Part shown: piece after piece, positions 51,501 through 59,783 of the stretch
How the letters are laid out: every line of letters begins with the position of its first letter
Position numbering within the stretch: the first letter of the stretch is position 1
Assembly (NCBI GenBank): GCA_034509495.1
Contig: CM067524.1
Coordinates: forward strand, 17,591,247-17,655,246
Direction of reading: 5' to 3'
Length of the DNA stretch: 64,000 nucleotides
Source of the DNA: Acestrorhynchus altus
Taxonomy: Eukaryota; Chordata; Actinopteri; Characiformes; Acestrorhynchidae
The notes under the pieces: generated by a model
Told to the model about the DNA's origin: nothing
The model's input: only the letters and a program-made list of their open reading frames with translations
Database searches by the model: none
Made by a program: the position numbers and the translations under genes

Positions 51501-52380
51501 TATTTGTCCATAGAGCATGTCAAAGCACATGACTCAAACCGATTTTTTTTTTTAGGTATATTATAAAATCCATCCTGTTTACAGTTTTGTGTATGACTTT
51601 TGCTCAGCACCAGAGCATTATATATACAGAGTTAAAAGCCTCAGGGTATGCTATATCCCCAAATATATTATATTCTTCTAGAATGTCATGAAATGCTAAA
51701 TTATAGTGCAGCCCAGAGCCACTGCTCCACAGACAGGATTGTGTGAACTGTAGCTTGCCATGGATATCTGTATTTTACTGGATATCTGTCTGTCTAAAGC
51801 ATGTCTCTTGACTGTATTCAAAAGAGATGGGTTTATTTACAATTTGAAGAAAAAACTCCCACTTTTTAATCATGCATATGTACATGATAGTGGTTTGATG
51901 TGATCCTGGCTCAGATTTCTTTGCAGTTGCGGTGACAGGAATCAGGGGTGTCAATGTCTATAACACAAATAATTTGATTTGCCATCCAAAGTGTCCAATG
52001 AACCTGCATGTGCATTCTGAGCAGTTATGTGTGGTCATGATAATAGTAAAATGGTGGAAAATGCACAAACAAATTGGAAACTAATTTGCCATACAGCACC
52101 CTGCAATAAAATGAATGGTAAATATATCTATCTTGATAAGGTAGCTGGCTGGCTGTTACCACTGCTGGTCCACCCTTGAATTATTCTCCTGCATACAAGA
52201 TCTATCTAGATTTAAATATTCTTAAACAGATTTTAAATGCACAGACTTTGCATTAAGCAACTATGAGGGTTCAAAAATTAGGATGTTTTGATGCTGTGCT
52301 AGATTAAAATTATTTACTAAATTAATTTACAACACATAATGAAATAAAGAAAAAATGATAAATTAGACTCTGCTTAACAG
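48575..52380. other. Non-coding, nothing firmly recognised
   Basis: No gene. More complex patches at 49400-49620 and 50220-50400 may be conserved. The remainder is AT-rich with a small ATT-rich stretch near 50860. The ORFs are chance. Confidence 0.45.
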
Positions 52381-52384
52381 GAAT

Positions 52385-52695
52385 GGCACTGCAGATAATG
52401 AGTGCCACACAGCTCCAGGGGCCTCAATGTGTGTTCATTCCCCTCTCAGGTCACTCTCTGTGAGGAGTTTTTCTCCCCATGACTCCCAGTGTCTGTGTGG
52501 GCTTCCTCCCACCTCCTAAAAATGCACACGGTAGGTGAATTAGCCATGGCCACCCCTATGGGTTAGTGTGGTATCCTGCATGGAACTGATGCCCTGCCCA
52601 GGGATTATTCCTGCCTTGCACCCAGTGACTCCATGTAGGCTCTGGATCCATGGTGACCCTATTAAGGACAAAGCAGATAAGATAATGACTGACTG
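52385..52695 (+). repeat. SINE-like dispersed repeat, copy 2
   Basis: It has the same block order as 9080-9335: CCACACAGCTCCAGGG, CTCTCTGTGAGGAGT, CAGTGTCTGTGTGG, AATGCACACGGTAGGTGAAT, TATTCCTGCCTTGC, TGTAGGCTCTGGATCC and AAAGCAGATAAGATAATGAC. This copy is longer and keeps the GGCTTCCTCCCACC segment missing from copy 1. Confidence 0.75.
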
Positions 52696-53173
52696 ATTCT
52701 GCTTTACCACTGATGGCTTGCCCAGAAAACACAGAACAAAGGCCTGTGGACCGCATGCTTTGTCATCATTTGGGCCACTATACTCTTGCTGTCCGGGATC
52801 TTCCTGGGGAGATATTGCAAGCATGTTTCTGGCATCAGTTCATAAGTTCACAGCAACTGCCCTAGGCAGCTTTAAGTCATTAAATGCTTGACATGTCTGG
52901 TTCCTATTGCCAACACTGTGAACAAATCTTTCTCAGTGTTGTTTATAGAATGGAGCACCATGGCAGTCTCCACAGCTTGATTACCTTTCAGTCATGTGTA
53001 TATTTTGAAAAGGGGACTTTCCCTTTAAACAGGTATCTTGCATGCTGCACCTCACGGCCGTTGGCCAATGCACTGTCCTGGGCTTTGTTTAGACTGTCTA
53101 CACAATCATTGTTATTGCTCTCTGTGCTACTGTTGCGTACACACGAAATGTTGACACTGTACATCTTGTCACC

Positions 53174-53177
<4 letters not shown>

Positions 53178-53235
<58 letters not shown>
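53178..53235 (+). repeat. (AG)n microsatellite
   Basis: A 58-bp pure AG run about 0.7 kb upstream of the inferred transcription start. Homopurine, H-DNA prone. Confidence 0.96.
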
Positions 53236-53238
<3 letters not shown>

Positions 53239-53287
53239 AGTAATCTGGCGGTTGGGAGAGTTTCCCAGACTGCATGAGGTGGTAAAT

Positions 53288-53362
53288 CCAGGTCCATAAA
53301 GTAAAAGTCCTCTCAGGATGTAGTTCCGACTGCAGGGATGGATTTTTACTTTCTGGACCTGG
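53288..53362. repeat. Near-perfect inverted repeat (MITE-like hairpin)
   Basis: Arms at 53288-53310 (starting CCAGGTCCATAAAGTAAAAG) and 53340-53362 (ending CTTTCTGGACCTGG) are complementary at 21 of 23 positions, with a 29-nt spacer. One mismatch would be a G-T wobble. It lies about 570 bp upstream of the inferred start. Confidence 0.85.
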
Positions 53363-53857
53363 ATTCTCCGCGTCTGAGAAACGTGGTGTTAGTGAACATA
53401 TATGATCAACGTCGTTAAAAAGGTAAAATAATAAACGTTCAGCCGCAAAACAAAATATGTTTTGTTTACATGCGCTTTAACAACGCCCCTTCGCAGGACT
53501 GCAGTGATGATTAAACGCTGATATAGAGAGCGTGTGTATGTATGTGCGTGTGACGGATAAACAGTCCGAGTGGAAGCCGGTCGCGTTCAAGCCCCTGAAC
53601 CTGTCGTTCTCTCCTAAACCCCACCCCTTTCCAATAAATCCGCCCCCCGCGCTGGGATTGGCTAACGCTTCAAGCTCGACTCGGAGCGTTCGAGAGGCGG
53701 AGAGTTGGACCCACCAGCCAATCGCGGCGCAGGAGGCGGGGTGTTCTCGGCCAATCAGCACGCCTGGTGGGCGTGACCTGTTGGAAAACGGGTGGGAAGG
53801 GAGACGAAACGCGCGTAAGACGGTTTTTACTACGCGTAGGCCACGCCCCCCGCTTCG

Positions 53858-53865
53858 TGACGTCA
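53858..53865. promoter_or_regulatory. Perfect cAMP response element
   Basis: The palindrome TGACGTCA lies about 45 bp upstream of the TATA/MEF2-like element. In mammals a CRE in the proximal PGC-1alpha promoter, bound by CREB/ATF2, mediates induction by fasting, cold and exercise. The full 8-bp consensus is retained here and the position relative to the start matches, so conserved cAMP control is the natural reading. Confidence 0.8.
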
Positions 53866-53902
53866 CCGGCGAGTAGCGCGAGAGGGGAGTCACTCGCCTG
53901 CC

Positions 53903-53914
53903 TACTTTTAATAG
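53903..53914 (+). promoter_or_regulatory. TATA-like / MEF2-like core element
   Basis: TACTTTTAATAG sits about 30 bp upstream of the inferred start. It can serve as a non-canonical TATA box. Its CTTTTAATAG part differs by one base from the MEF2 consensus CTAWWWWTAG. The spacing favours a core-promoter function. MEF2 input is known at the mammalian gene but at more distal sites, so that role is an inference. Confidence 0.5.
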
Positions 53915-53919
53915 CTCTG

Positions 53920-53927
53920 TCATGTGA
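53920..53927 (+). promoter_or_regulatory. M-box / E-box TCATGTGA
   Basis: TCATGTGA contains the CATGTG E-box and equals the MITF/TFE M-box. It lies just downstream of the TATA-like element. MITF and TFEB/TFE3 are established activators of PPARGC1A in melanocytes and in lysosome/fasting responses. I recall a similar TCATGTGA in the human core promoter. Binding here is inferred from the motif. Confidence 0.5.
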
Positions 53928-53935
53928 TGGAGAGC

Positions 53936-54090
53936 AGTTGTAAGACAGCTCGCGCTCGCACCGAGGGGCTCTTCCCTGCATGAGAGCAAGCTGGACCGCT
54001 CGGATCTTTCGCGTCCCCCTTCGCGTCGTGTCCGTCTGTGTGTCTGCTCTGTGACGCGGCTTTCTCTCGCAGACGTCATTCAGGGTCTGG
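53936..54090 (+). other. ppargc1a: ppargc1a 5' untranslated region of exon 1 (start estimated)
   Basis: This is the stretch between the core promoter and the start codon. It contains short blocks that I recall from the mammalian PPARGC1A leader: a TAAGACAG block near 53941, CCTGCATGAGAG near 53975, and GTCATTCAGGGTCTGG immediately before the ATG. These suggest one exon running from about 53.94 kb through 54138. The exact transcription start is inferred by analogy and not read from the sequence. The segment is CpG-rich and includes one upstream ORF. Confidence 0.7.
53980..54054 (+). CDS. Upstream ORF in the ppargc1a leader (24 codons)
   Basis: ATG at 53980 opens a 24-codon frame, starting MRASWTARIF and ending in TGA at 54052-54054. 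It closes 36 bp before the main ATG, without overlap. The start context is weak (T at -3, A at +4), which suits leaky scanning. A short translation-repressing uORF in the PGC-1alpha leader has been described as evolutionarily conserved. The mammalian one also begins at a CCTGCATGAG block, as I recall with about 15 codons. Position and start context agree here but the peptide and length differ, so the role is probably the act of translation and not the peptide. Confidence 0.65.
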   Translation: MRASWTARIFRVPLRVVSVCVSAL

Positions 54091-54138
54091 ATGGCGTGGG
54101 ACAGGTGTAACCAGGACGCGGTGTGGAGAGAACTAGAG
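54091..54138 (+). CDS. ppargc1a: PGC-1alpha coding exon 1 (N-terminus)
   Basis: This first coding exon has 16 codons, reading MAWDRCNQDAVWRELE. It is followed directly by a GTGAGA splice donor at 54139 and ends in phase 0. The peptide matches the PGC-1alpha N-terminus; the human form as I recall it is MAWDMCNQDSESVWSDIE, so this exon is two codons shorter around QD-A-VW. PGC-1beta starts differently (MAGNDCG...), which rules out the paralogue. PGC-1alpha is a nuclear coactivator that docks on PPARs, ERRs, NRF1 and other factors to drive mitochondrial biogenesis. The start codon is supported by the homologous N-terminus. Its context is moderate (T at -3, G at +4). The exon lies in a CpG-rich stretch downstream of a recognisable promoter and joins exon 2 in frame. 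Confidence 0.96.
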
Positions 54139-54327
54139 GTGAGAAATAACGGGGGGAGAGCCGCGGAGCGGGCCACTTCAGCCGGCGGCTCCGAGCGAGA
54201 ACCGGAATACACACTTTCATTTCAGACTCACTGCGACCGGCGCCTCCGCTGCGCACTGCTATGAGCGTGTTCTCACACGGGGACCCCGCCTCCTCCGAGC
54301 CCTAACTTCTGCCCCGCGGACCCGAGC

Positions 54328-54329
<2 letters not shown>

Positions 54330-54362
<33 letters not shown>

Positions 54363-54504
54363 TGTGGATGGAGAGCCGAGGAGCGGTTCAGGCTGGTGCA
54401 GCTTTAATACGGAGAACTGGAGAACACACACATACACCGTGCACGCGCTCAGGGGAGTTAGTCCTTTGCTGAGGGACTTGAGCTAACAGTACAGACATGC
54501 ATCT

Positions 54505-54543
<39 letters not shown>

Positions 54544-54560
54544 TGTGTGTGTGTTTGTGC
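54330..54560 (+). repeat. (GA)n and (GT)n microsatellites just after exon 1
   Basis: A 30-bp GA run (54330-54359) and a GT/TTTGT run (54504-54560) lie within 420 bp of the exon 1 donor. Confidence 0.93.
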
Positions 54561-54729
54561 TGGTCTCGGTGGCTGGTTTGTTTATTTTCTCTGGCTGTAT
54601 TCACTGGAGCGGTAAATGAAGCCCACCGGAGCAGTGTGTAACATGTCAATTATTCATGCTGTAGATGAGCTCGAGCTCGACGTTATCGCACATCAGTCCA
54701 GTCTCCAGACCCACTGCTGACCAGCACAT

Positions 54730-55047
54730 CTCTCTCTCTCTCTCTTTTCCCCTCTCTCTCTCAGTCTCTCTTCCTCTCTCTCTCTCTCTCTCTCTCACAA
54801 CACACACTATTTCTCTCTGTCTCTCTCTTCCTCTCTCTGTCTCTCTCGTTCGCTCCATGATCACCTGGCTCTGTCTCTCTCTTCCTTTCTCTCCGTCTCT
54901 CGTTCGCTCTGTGATCACCTGGGTAGTCGCAGTGTGTGTGTGTGTGTGTGTGTGTGCTTTAGATCCTCCGCGTTGTAGTGTTGGTGAGTTGGTGGCGCGC
55001 GCGTGGAAGCTGAAAGTGCGGTAAATCAAAGCAAAGCATCTCTCTCC

Positions 55048-55108
<61 letters not shown>

Positions 55109-55212
55109 CTGCTGATGGTGCGCGCGCGTGTGATTGGGTCTTCTCGCCACGCGCCCTCAGTCGAACTCTGCTCGTGGGTGAGAAGTAGTCCCGCCCCTTA
55201 ACTCAACCAGTG

Positions 55213-55248
<36 letters not shown>

Positions 55249-55283
55249 ATTTTCTCTGTCTAGATTTTCTTTCTCTCCTCTAG

Positions 55284-55326
<43 letters not shown>

Positions 55327-55332
55327 CTCTCT
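54730..55332 (+). repeat. Cluster of (CT)n and (GT)n microsatellites in intron 1
   Basis: CT-rich arrays cover 54730-54915, 55040-55108, 55217-55246 and 55283-55332, with a GT run at 54930-54957. Short unique CpG-rich pieces (for example 54958-55020 and 55110-55200) separate them. A further CT array lies at 56141-56176. Confidence 0.93.
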
Positions 55333-55344
55333 TTGATGTTCCAG

Positions 55345-55560
55345 CTACTTGGTGGTCTGTTTTTTGGGGGTAACTGCCGTTACAAGCACCCGATTGAAAA
55401 ACAGACAACTGACCTCCAGTGCAGGATAGTACATGGGGCAATAGCCACAAACTGCCTGACTGGCCTATTTAACCTGGTGACTGAGTGGTTGTCAGCGCTT
55501 AGCTTCAGCTGTTTGTCCTGCATGGTAAAGCCATATGGAAATCTAGAAAGAGTGAGATGA
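55345..55560 (+). mobile_element. LINE ORF2 C-terminal remnant
   Basis: The + frame reads PIEKQTTDLQCRIVHGAIAT and NCLTGLFNLVTEWLSALSFS. The TDLQ(W)RIVHGAIATN segment is typical of the region around the zinc-finger-like C-terminus of Tx1/L1-type fish LINE reverse transcriptases. Only about 70 codons remain. A possible continuation is at 55872-56040 (RAFCKGLVAAQPKLEHSYYK). It is unrelated to ppargc1a coding. Confidence 0.5.
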
Positions 55561-56143
55561 ATGTGGTCAATGCATTAGATCCATTCCTGAATTAGGCCCA
55601 GATTTGGATGTCTATACACAGTGTTACTTATTATACAGTTGCTATTATTCTTTGTGCATGCACTGTGATGCAGCTATAATGCTGTTGATCTGCTTTAGCC
55701 TGTTCTGCATTAATTGCACTTTTCAGACCATTGAATGTTGTTGATGTGTTGACACGTTGTCATTATTTATGTTTAGTAAATGCCGGCTGGTTACATTGCA
55801 AGCGATTAAGGCTTCCTGATCGGTCTGAGTGCACATGTATGGTGAGTGTCTAAACAAAAATAGGCTCTTTTGTGCTGCAGCATCTTGCCCAATTTGGTAT
55901 TAATCCAGACCGTGCAGTGGATGTGAGGGCTTTCTGTAAAGGACTGGTGGCTGCTCAGCCGAAACTAGAGCATTCTTATTACAAACTTTGGGGAACCTAC
56001 AGGAGTTTTCAGTCAGATGAGGCATCAACAACAGGCATGAGGCATGCCTTTCTCAATATTCTCTCTCTCTGTCTCTACCTCTTTCTCAAGATTCTCTGTC
56101 TCTCAAGATTTTCCCCTCCCTCTCTCTACCTCTCAAGATTCAA

Positions 56144-56182
<39 letters not shown>

Positions 56183-57149
56183 CTGTCATTGTTGGGAGTT
56201 CCCAATATATTTTACAACTGTTAAAAGCTGTACTATAGATAGCTCCACTCAACCATGTATTTTAAAAGCATATTTGCTTAAAACCTTCCGCAGTAGAATC
56301 ATCTTTTCTTCCTGACCTCGAGACCTTTGGTCCCCACCTAGAGCTAAAAACATGACCCGCCTCACACAGAAAGTGTCCAGAGCATTTTGAGCTAAGCTTG
56401 CACAAACGGCTCAGATCAGTGGAAGAAAGCAGAGGGACAGAGGAAATGTTTGTGTAGAAAAGCGATGTGTAAGCATAGTCCCACACTCATAATTAAAACC
56501 CGAAAGGGTATGTAGTGCAAGAGGTGCAAAGGTGAACACATTATGAATGCAGTGCAAGCATTTTGACTGGAACCTGTACATAGCAGCCTTCTGCACAGGG
56601 TTAATGTAGCTACAGTATGATTTACCTCCTATGGCCAGTGAGATTTACCCCCTTCCCCCTCCCCTTTCCATCGTACATACACTCCATCTTATTTCTCTTA
56701 AGGTTCAGAGAAGGTTCAGACACTGCCTTTTAGAAAAGTGGCTCCCAACCCTAGTGCCCTGCACATTAAAGTGCTTTCCTGTTGTAACAACACACCTTCA
56801 ACTCACAAAGGGCTTTGATTAGCTGCTTTTCTGGATCAGGTATGATGGAAACATGGAAAATACTAAGGTTTTTTTTCCCAAAAGTAGGATTGGGAAGCAA
56901 TGTTCTAGAGCATGATTGATTCCTTGTATATTGGTAACAGGATTCTCTGTGACATAATGACATGGATGTCTCTCATAGTCTTGCTCCAGTGTCTGGTCTT
57001 GATATAACTTTGTCAAAAGGTTAAAACCAGTACAGTACAGCTTGGCAAAATCATCCCAGGAACTTGTTTACAAAGACATCAGCCAGTGTGTAGGCCTATA
57101 GTGTTATAAAGTCTCAGATAGAACTGAAGGTTGGCAAGTTTTAAGTGTG

Positions 57150-57330
57150 TTGATCCCAGTGTTAGCAGTTCAATGAAGCCTATAATTTGTGTTCGAGGAG
57201 CCTCGATGCAGCTGTCGCGCTGTTGCATAGTGAGGCAGCCGGTGAACAGTCAAAATATTAATAGGCAGTGCTGCACAGCAGAATTGTCTTTCTCTGACAG
57301 AAACAGAAAACGATTCAGTGCAGCGTGTTA
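57150..57330. other. Candidate intronic conserved element
   Basis: A CpG-containing, high-complexity block in intron 1: GAGGAGCCTCGATGCAGCTG, CGCGCTGTTGCATAGTGAGG, CAGTCAAAATATTAATAGGC. No splice-flanked coding sense was seen. Enhancer-like by texture only. Confidence 0.33.
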
Positions 57331-57799
57331 TCCTTACTTGTAAGGTGCTGGAAAGAAGTTACAGCATCTTGAGCTTTTAAGATTAAGTCACTTAATGGAA
57401 AAAGAGATGACATCTTTTCCTTAGACCACAGACTACTGCAGTGTTGATCACAGCATCTGCATCACAACTGTCTAAAACAAAACCCTTTTTGGAGTAAGAA
57501 AAACCTTCCATAATGGAAATCAATGTATTGATTTTAACGACATGTAACTTTGGACCATTTGTTGTTTCTTGGACCATTTCCCAGTTTGATGTGAAACCTA
57601 TACATGATATAAAGAGCAATTAGTGGCTTTAAAATAGATAAATATCACAATGAAATGGTTCTTCTCCTTTAGGTAATCTCTTAAATCCTACACTCTTGCG
57701 CTCTTTGGAGTGATTCCATAGAGGATCCACAGTGGCCATTCAGCTTTCAGTAAATGGCCTTTAAAGAACTGTGCTTGTTAATAGGATGTATGAGTTCTG

Positions 57800-58295
57800 T
57801 GCCAGTTACAGTTTATCCAGAACTATCCAAGCCAAGAACCCTTCAGGAAACTTACTTTGTTAACCTTGTAAGGTCTTATATGTGGGCATGCACCTTATAT
57901 CCTCAAGCTCATAATTGCATGGCTTACATATTAGTTTCATAGTAGCTATCAAAAGATTCATAGCAGTTACAGTGTACAATGAGGGCCAGAGTCCAGCACA
58001 GTTTGCTGATTTTCCTGCTCTAACAGACCTACTAAACCTGGGATTTAACAGGTGAATTGTATCAGATGTGCTTGAGCAGGAAAAGCACAAAACCATTACC
58101 CACCCCATCTGTACTAACAATTAGAATATTTTCAAAACGCTTGTGTTCATGATTTCACTGAATATTAAGCCACAATATCACATTTTTAGATGTTTTGACA
58201 ATTTGTATATTTTATACCAGTTACACTAGAACATTGCAAGCCAGGAACCCTTCAGGAACCTGTGTTTTAACAGTATAAGGGTCCAAATGTGGGTC
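57800..58295 (+). repeat. Local dispersed duplication in intron 1
   Basis: 57801-57890 and 58217-58293 share CCAGTTACA, AGAAC, CAAGCCA-GAACCCTTCAGG, AACCTTGTAAGG/ACAGTATAAGG and ATGTGGG in the same order and orientation. They are about 415 bp apart, and the second copy ends about 100 bp before exon 2. Confidence 0.65.
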
Positions 58296-58397
58296 TCTGC
58301 CTCAGAACTTGTCTGTTTCCTTCTGGCAGTATAGGATCAGATTGATATTTCACTGAAGAGGAATGAGTGAAGATCATTCTTTTCATTTCTTTTATAG

Positions 58398-58577
58398 TGT
58401 GCTGCCTTGGTTGGGGAAGACCAGCCCCTGTGCCCTGACCTGCCCGAACTGGACCTCTCCGAGCTGGATGTCAGCGACCTGGATGCGGATAGCTTTCTGG
58501 GTGGACTCAAGTGGTACAGTGACCAATCAGAAATCATTTCCAGCCAGTATGGCAACGAATCTTCCAACCTGTTCGAG
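58398..58577 (+). CDS. ppargc1a: PGC-1alpha coding exon 2 (activation domain)
   Basis: This 180-bp exon has 60 codons and runs from CAALVGEDQPLCPDLPELDL to ESSNLFE. A pyrimidine-rich tract and TATAG acceptor (AG at 58396-58397) precede it and a GTAAGA donor follows at 58578; both ends are phase 0. It is nearly identical to mammalian PGC-1alpha over this region. It carries the acidic, leucine-rich PDLPELDLSELDVSDLDAD segment and the FLGGLKW motif of the N-terminal activation domain, which recruits histone acetyltransferases such as CBP/p300 and SRC-1. The nuclear-receptor LXXLL box lies in later exons. The exon is intact, without frameshift or stop. Exon 3 was looked for in the remaining 5.4 kb and not found, so the gene continues beyond the window. 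Confidence 0.97.
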
Positions 58578-59688
58578 GTAAGAAGAGGCCCTGTTTTGCT
58601 AGTGCATGTTCATTGTGTTTTTGACTAAATAGGTGCAAGAGGATATTGGCTGGCTTTATCTCATTAACGTATTATAGTGAAGACTGGGATTGAAACAGTG
58701 GAACCTGATCTCAGAGGAGTTTGTCATTAGAGTCTCAAGAGAATAATATGCCAGACTGCTGGATTTTAACACCCTGGTTTACAGTGATTAGAGATAACGG
58801 AAAGTACAGTTAATGCTGAATTCTTTGAAAGCTCTGATATATAGTTTATATTGGGTTAAACTGCTACATGTGGGTTTTCAGTATCCCTGGAAAGTACAAA
58901 GGAGAGTACTCCATGCAGACTAACTCATAAGATACTGATATCATGATAAGCTACCAACCTTTGGTTACTACATTAGTTCTGTATTATGTCCTTATCAACC
59001 CTTAAATTGCTAACATAGGAGAGGCGGCTTGTGTTAAGCCATATTGCTGCTGATTGTGGACTGCAGGCAACTATGGCTTGCTACCTCAAGTGACCCACAC
59101 ATTACCTCCCTCATTAATACCACACATAGTATAGTTTATTTTGAGTCAGTGGAATAACTCTCTGTTCTTCTATGCCGCTGTTTAAAATCTCATCTTGGTC
59201 TAGCAGTAAATCAAGTGTGTCAGCTCCTAAACAAGCCTGGCCCATTTCAGTGCTGTCATGTTGCCGAAAGAGGAGGAGGGGGTTAAAGCTTTACACTTGT
59301 TACTGTGTAGCGTTTTCCATCACTCACACAGAAAGCAAAGTCCAGAGAAGAAATGTGGCAGATGAAACGACATGGCAGAGGCCTGGCCTAACTGGCTAGT
59401 TCATTACATTCTTATCTGTGGAGATAGGGGGGTGAGGAGGTGCAGTGGGGTGGGGGGGGGGGCTTTGCTCATGGCTTTGCTCTTCGTCAGTGGAGGTGAG
59501 CACTTGGTAAAAAGAGCAGTGGCTGTTTTCGCTCAGGCTCGCTGGTGCTTGTTTGTGACCATGTGTACAAGGCTGTGTGATGGGGTGGCCCTGGGGACTG
59601 CACAGTGACTCCGTGGTGTATTACAGTCACTCTGTGGGGGCCATAGTTCCTGTGACAAGTGGAAGGCGAAAGAGGGCAGGATAAAAAT

Positions 59689-59690
<2 letters not shown>

Positions 59691-59782
<92 letters not shown>
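59691..59782 (+). repeat. (GT)n microsatellite in intron 2
   Basis: About 90 bp of GT with one TTTG interruption; a shorter GT run follows at 59855-59874. Confidence 0.97.

Positions 59783-59783
<1 letters not shown>

Larger units (their letters stand above)
53580..53935 (+). promoter_or_regulatory. ppargc1a: ppargc1a proximal promoter, CpG-rich
   Basis: GC and CpG content rise sharply here relative to the AT-rich upstream DNA. Visible elements are an inverted CCAAT (ATTGG, 53657-53661), two direct CCAAT boxes (53718-53722 and 53751-53755), GC/CACCC-like boxes (GGGCGTG near 53769, CCACGCCCCC near 53841), a perfect CRE and a TATA/MEF2-like element. Three regularly oriented CCAAT boxes indicate NF-Y binding. 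The arrangement is that of a cAMP-responsive promoter, as known for PGC-1alpha in liver and brown fat. The upstream boundary is approximate. Confidence 0.8.
54139..58397 (+). other. ppargc1a: ppargc1a intron 1
   Basis: This 4,259-bp intron is bounded by GTGAGA and a pyrimidine tract plus TATAG. Its first 2 kb are dominated by GA, GT and CT microsatellites interrupted by a LINE coding remnant at 55.3-55.6 kb. The second half is mostly unique AT-rich DNA, with a high-complexity island at 57.15-57.33 kb and a locally duplicated segment near the 3' end. Confidence 0.93.

Noticed and set aside
53477..54212. Long minus-strand ORFs (200 and 180 codons) across the promoter and exon 1
   Set aside because: They lie antisense to the conserved leader and promoter in GC-rich DNA where stops are rare. 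They have no recognisable domain and overlap each other in different frames.
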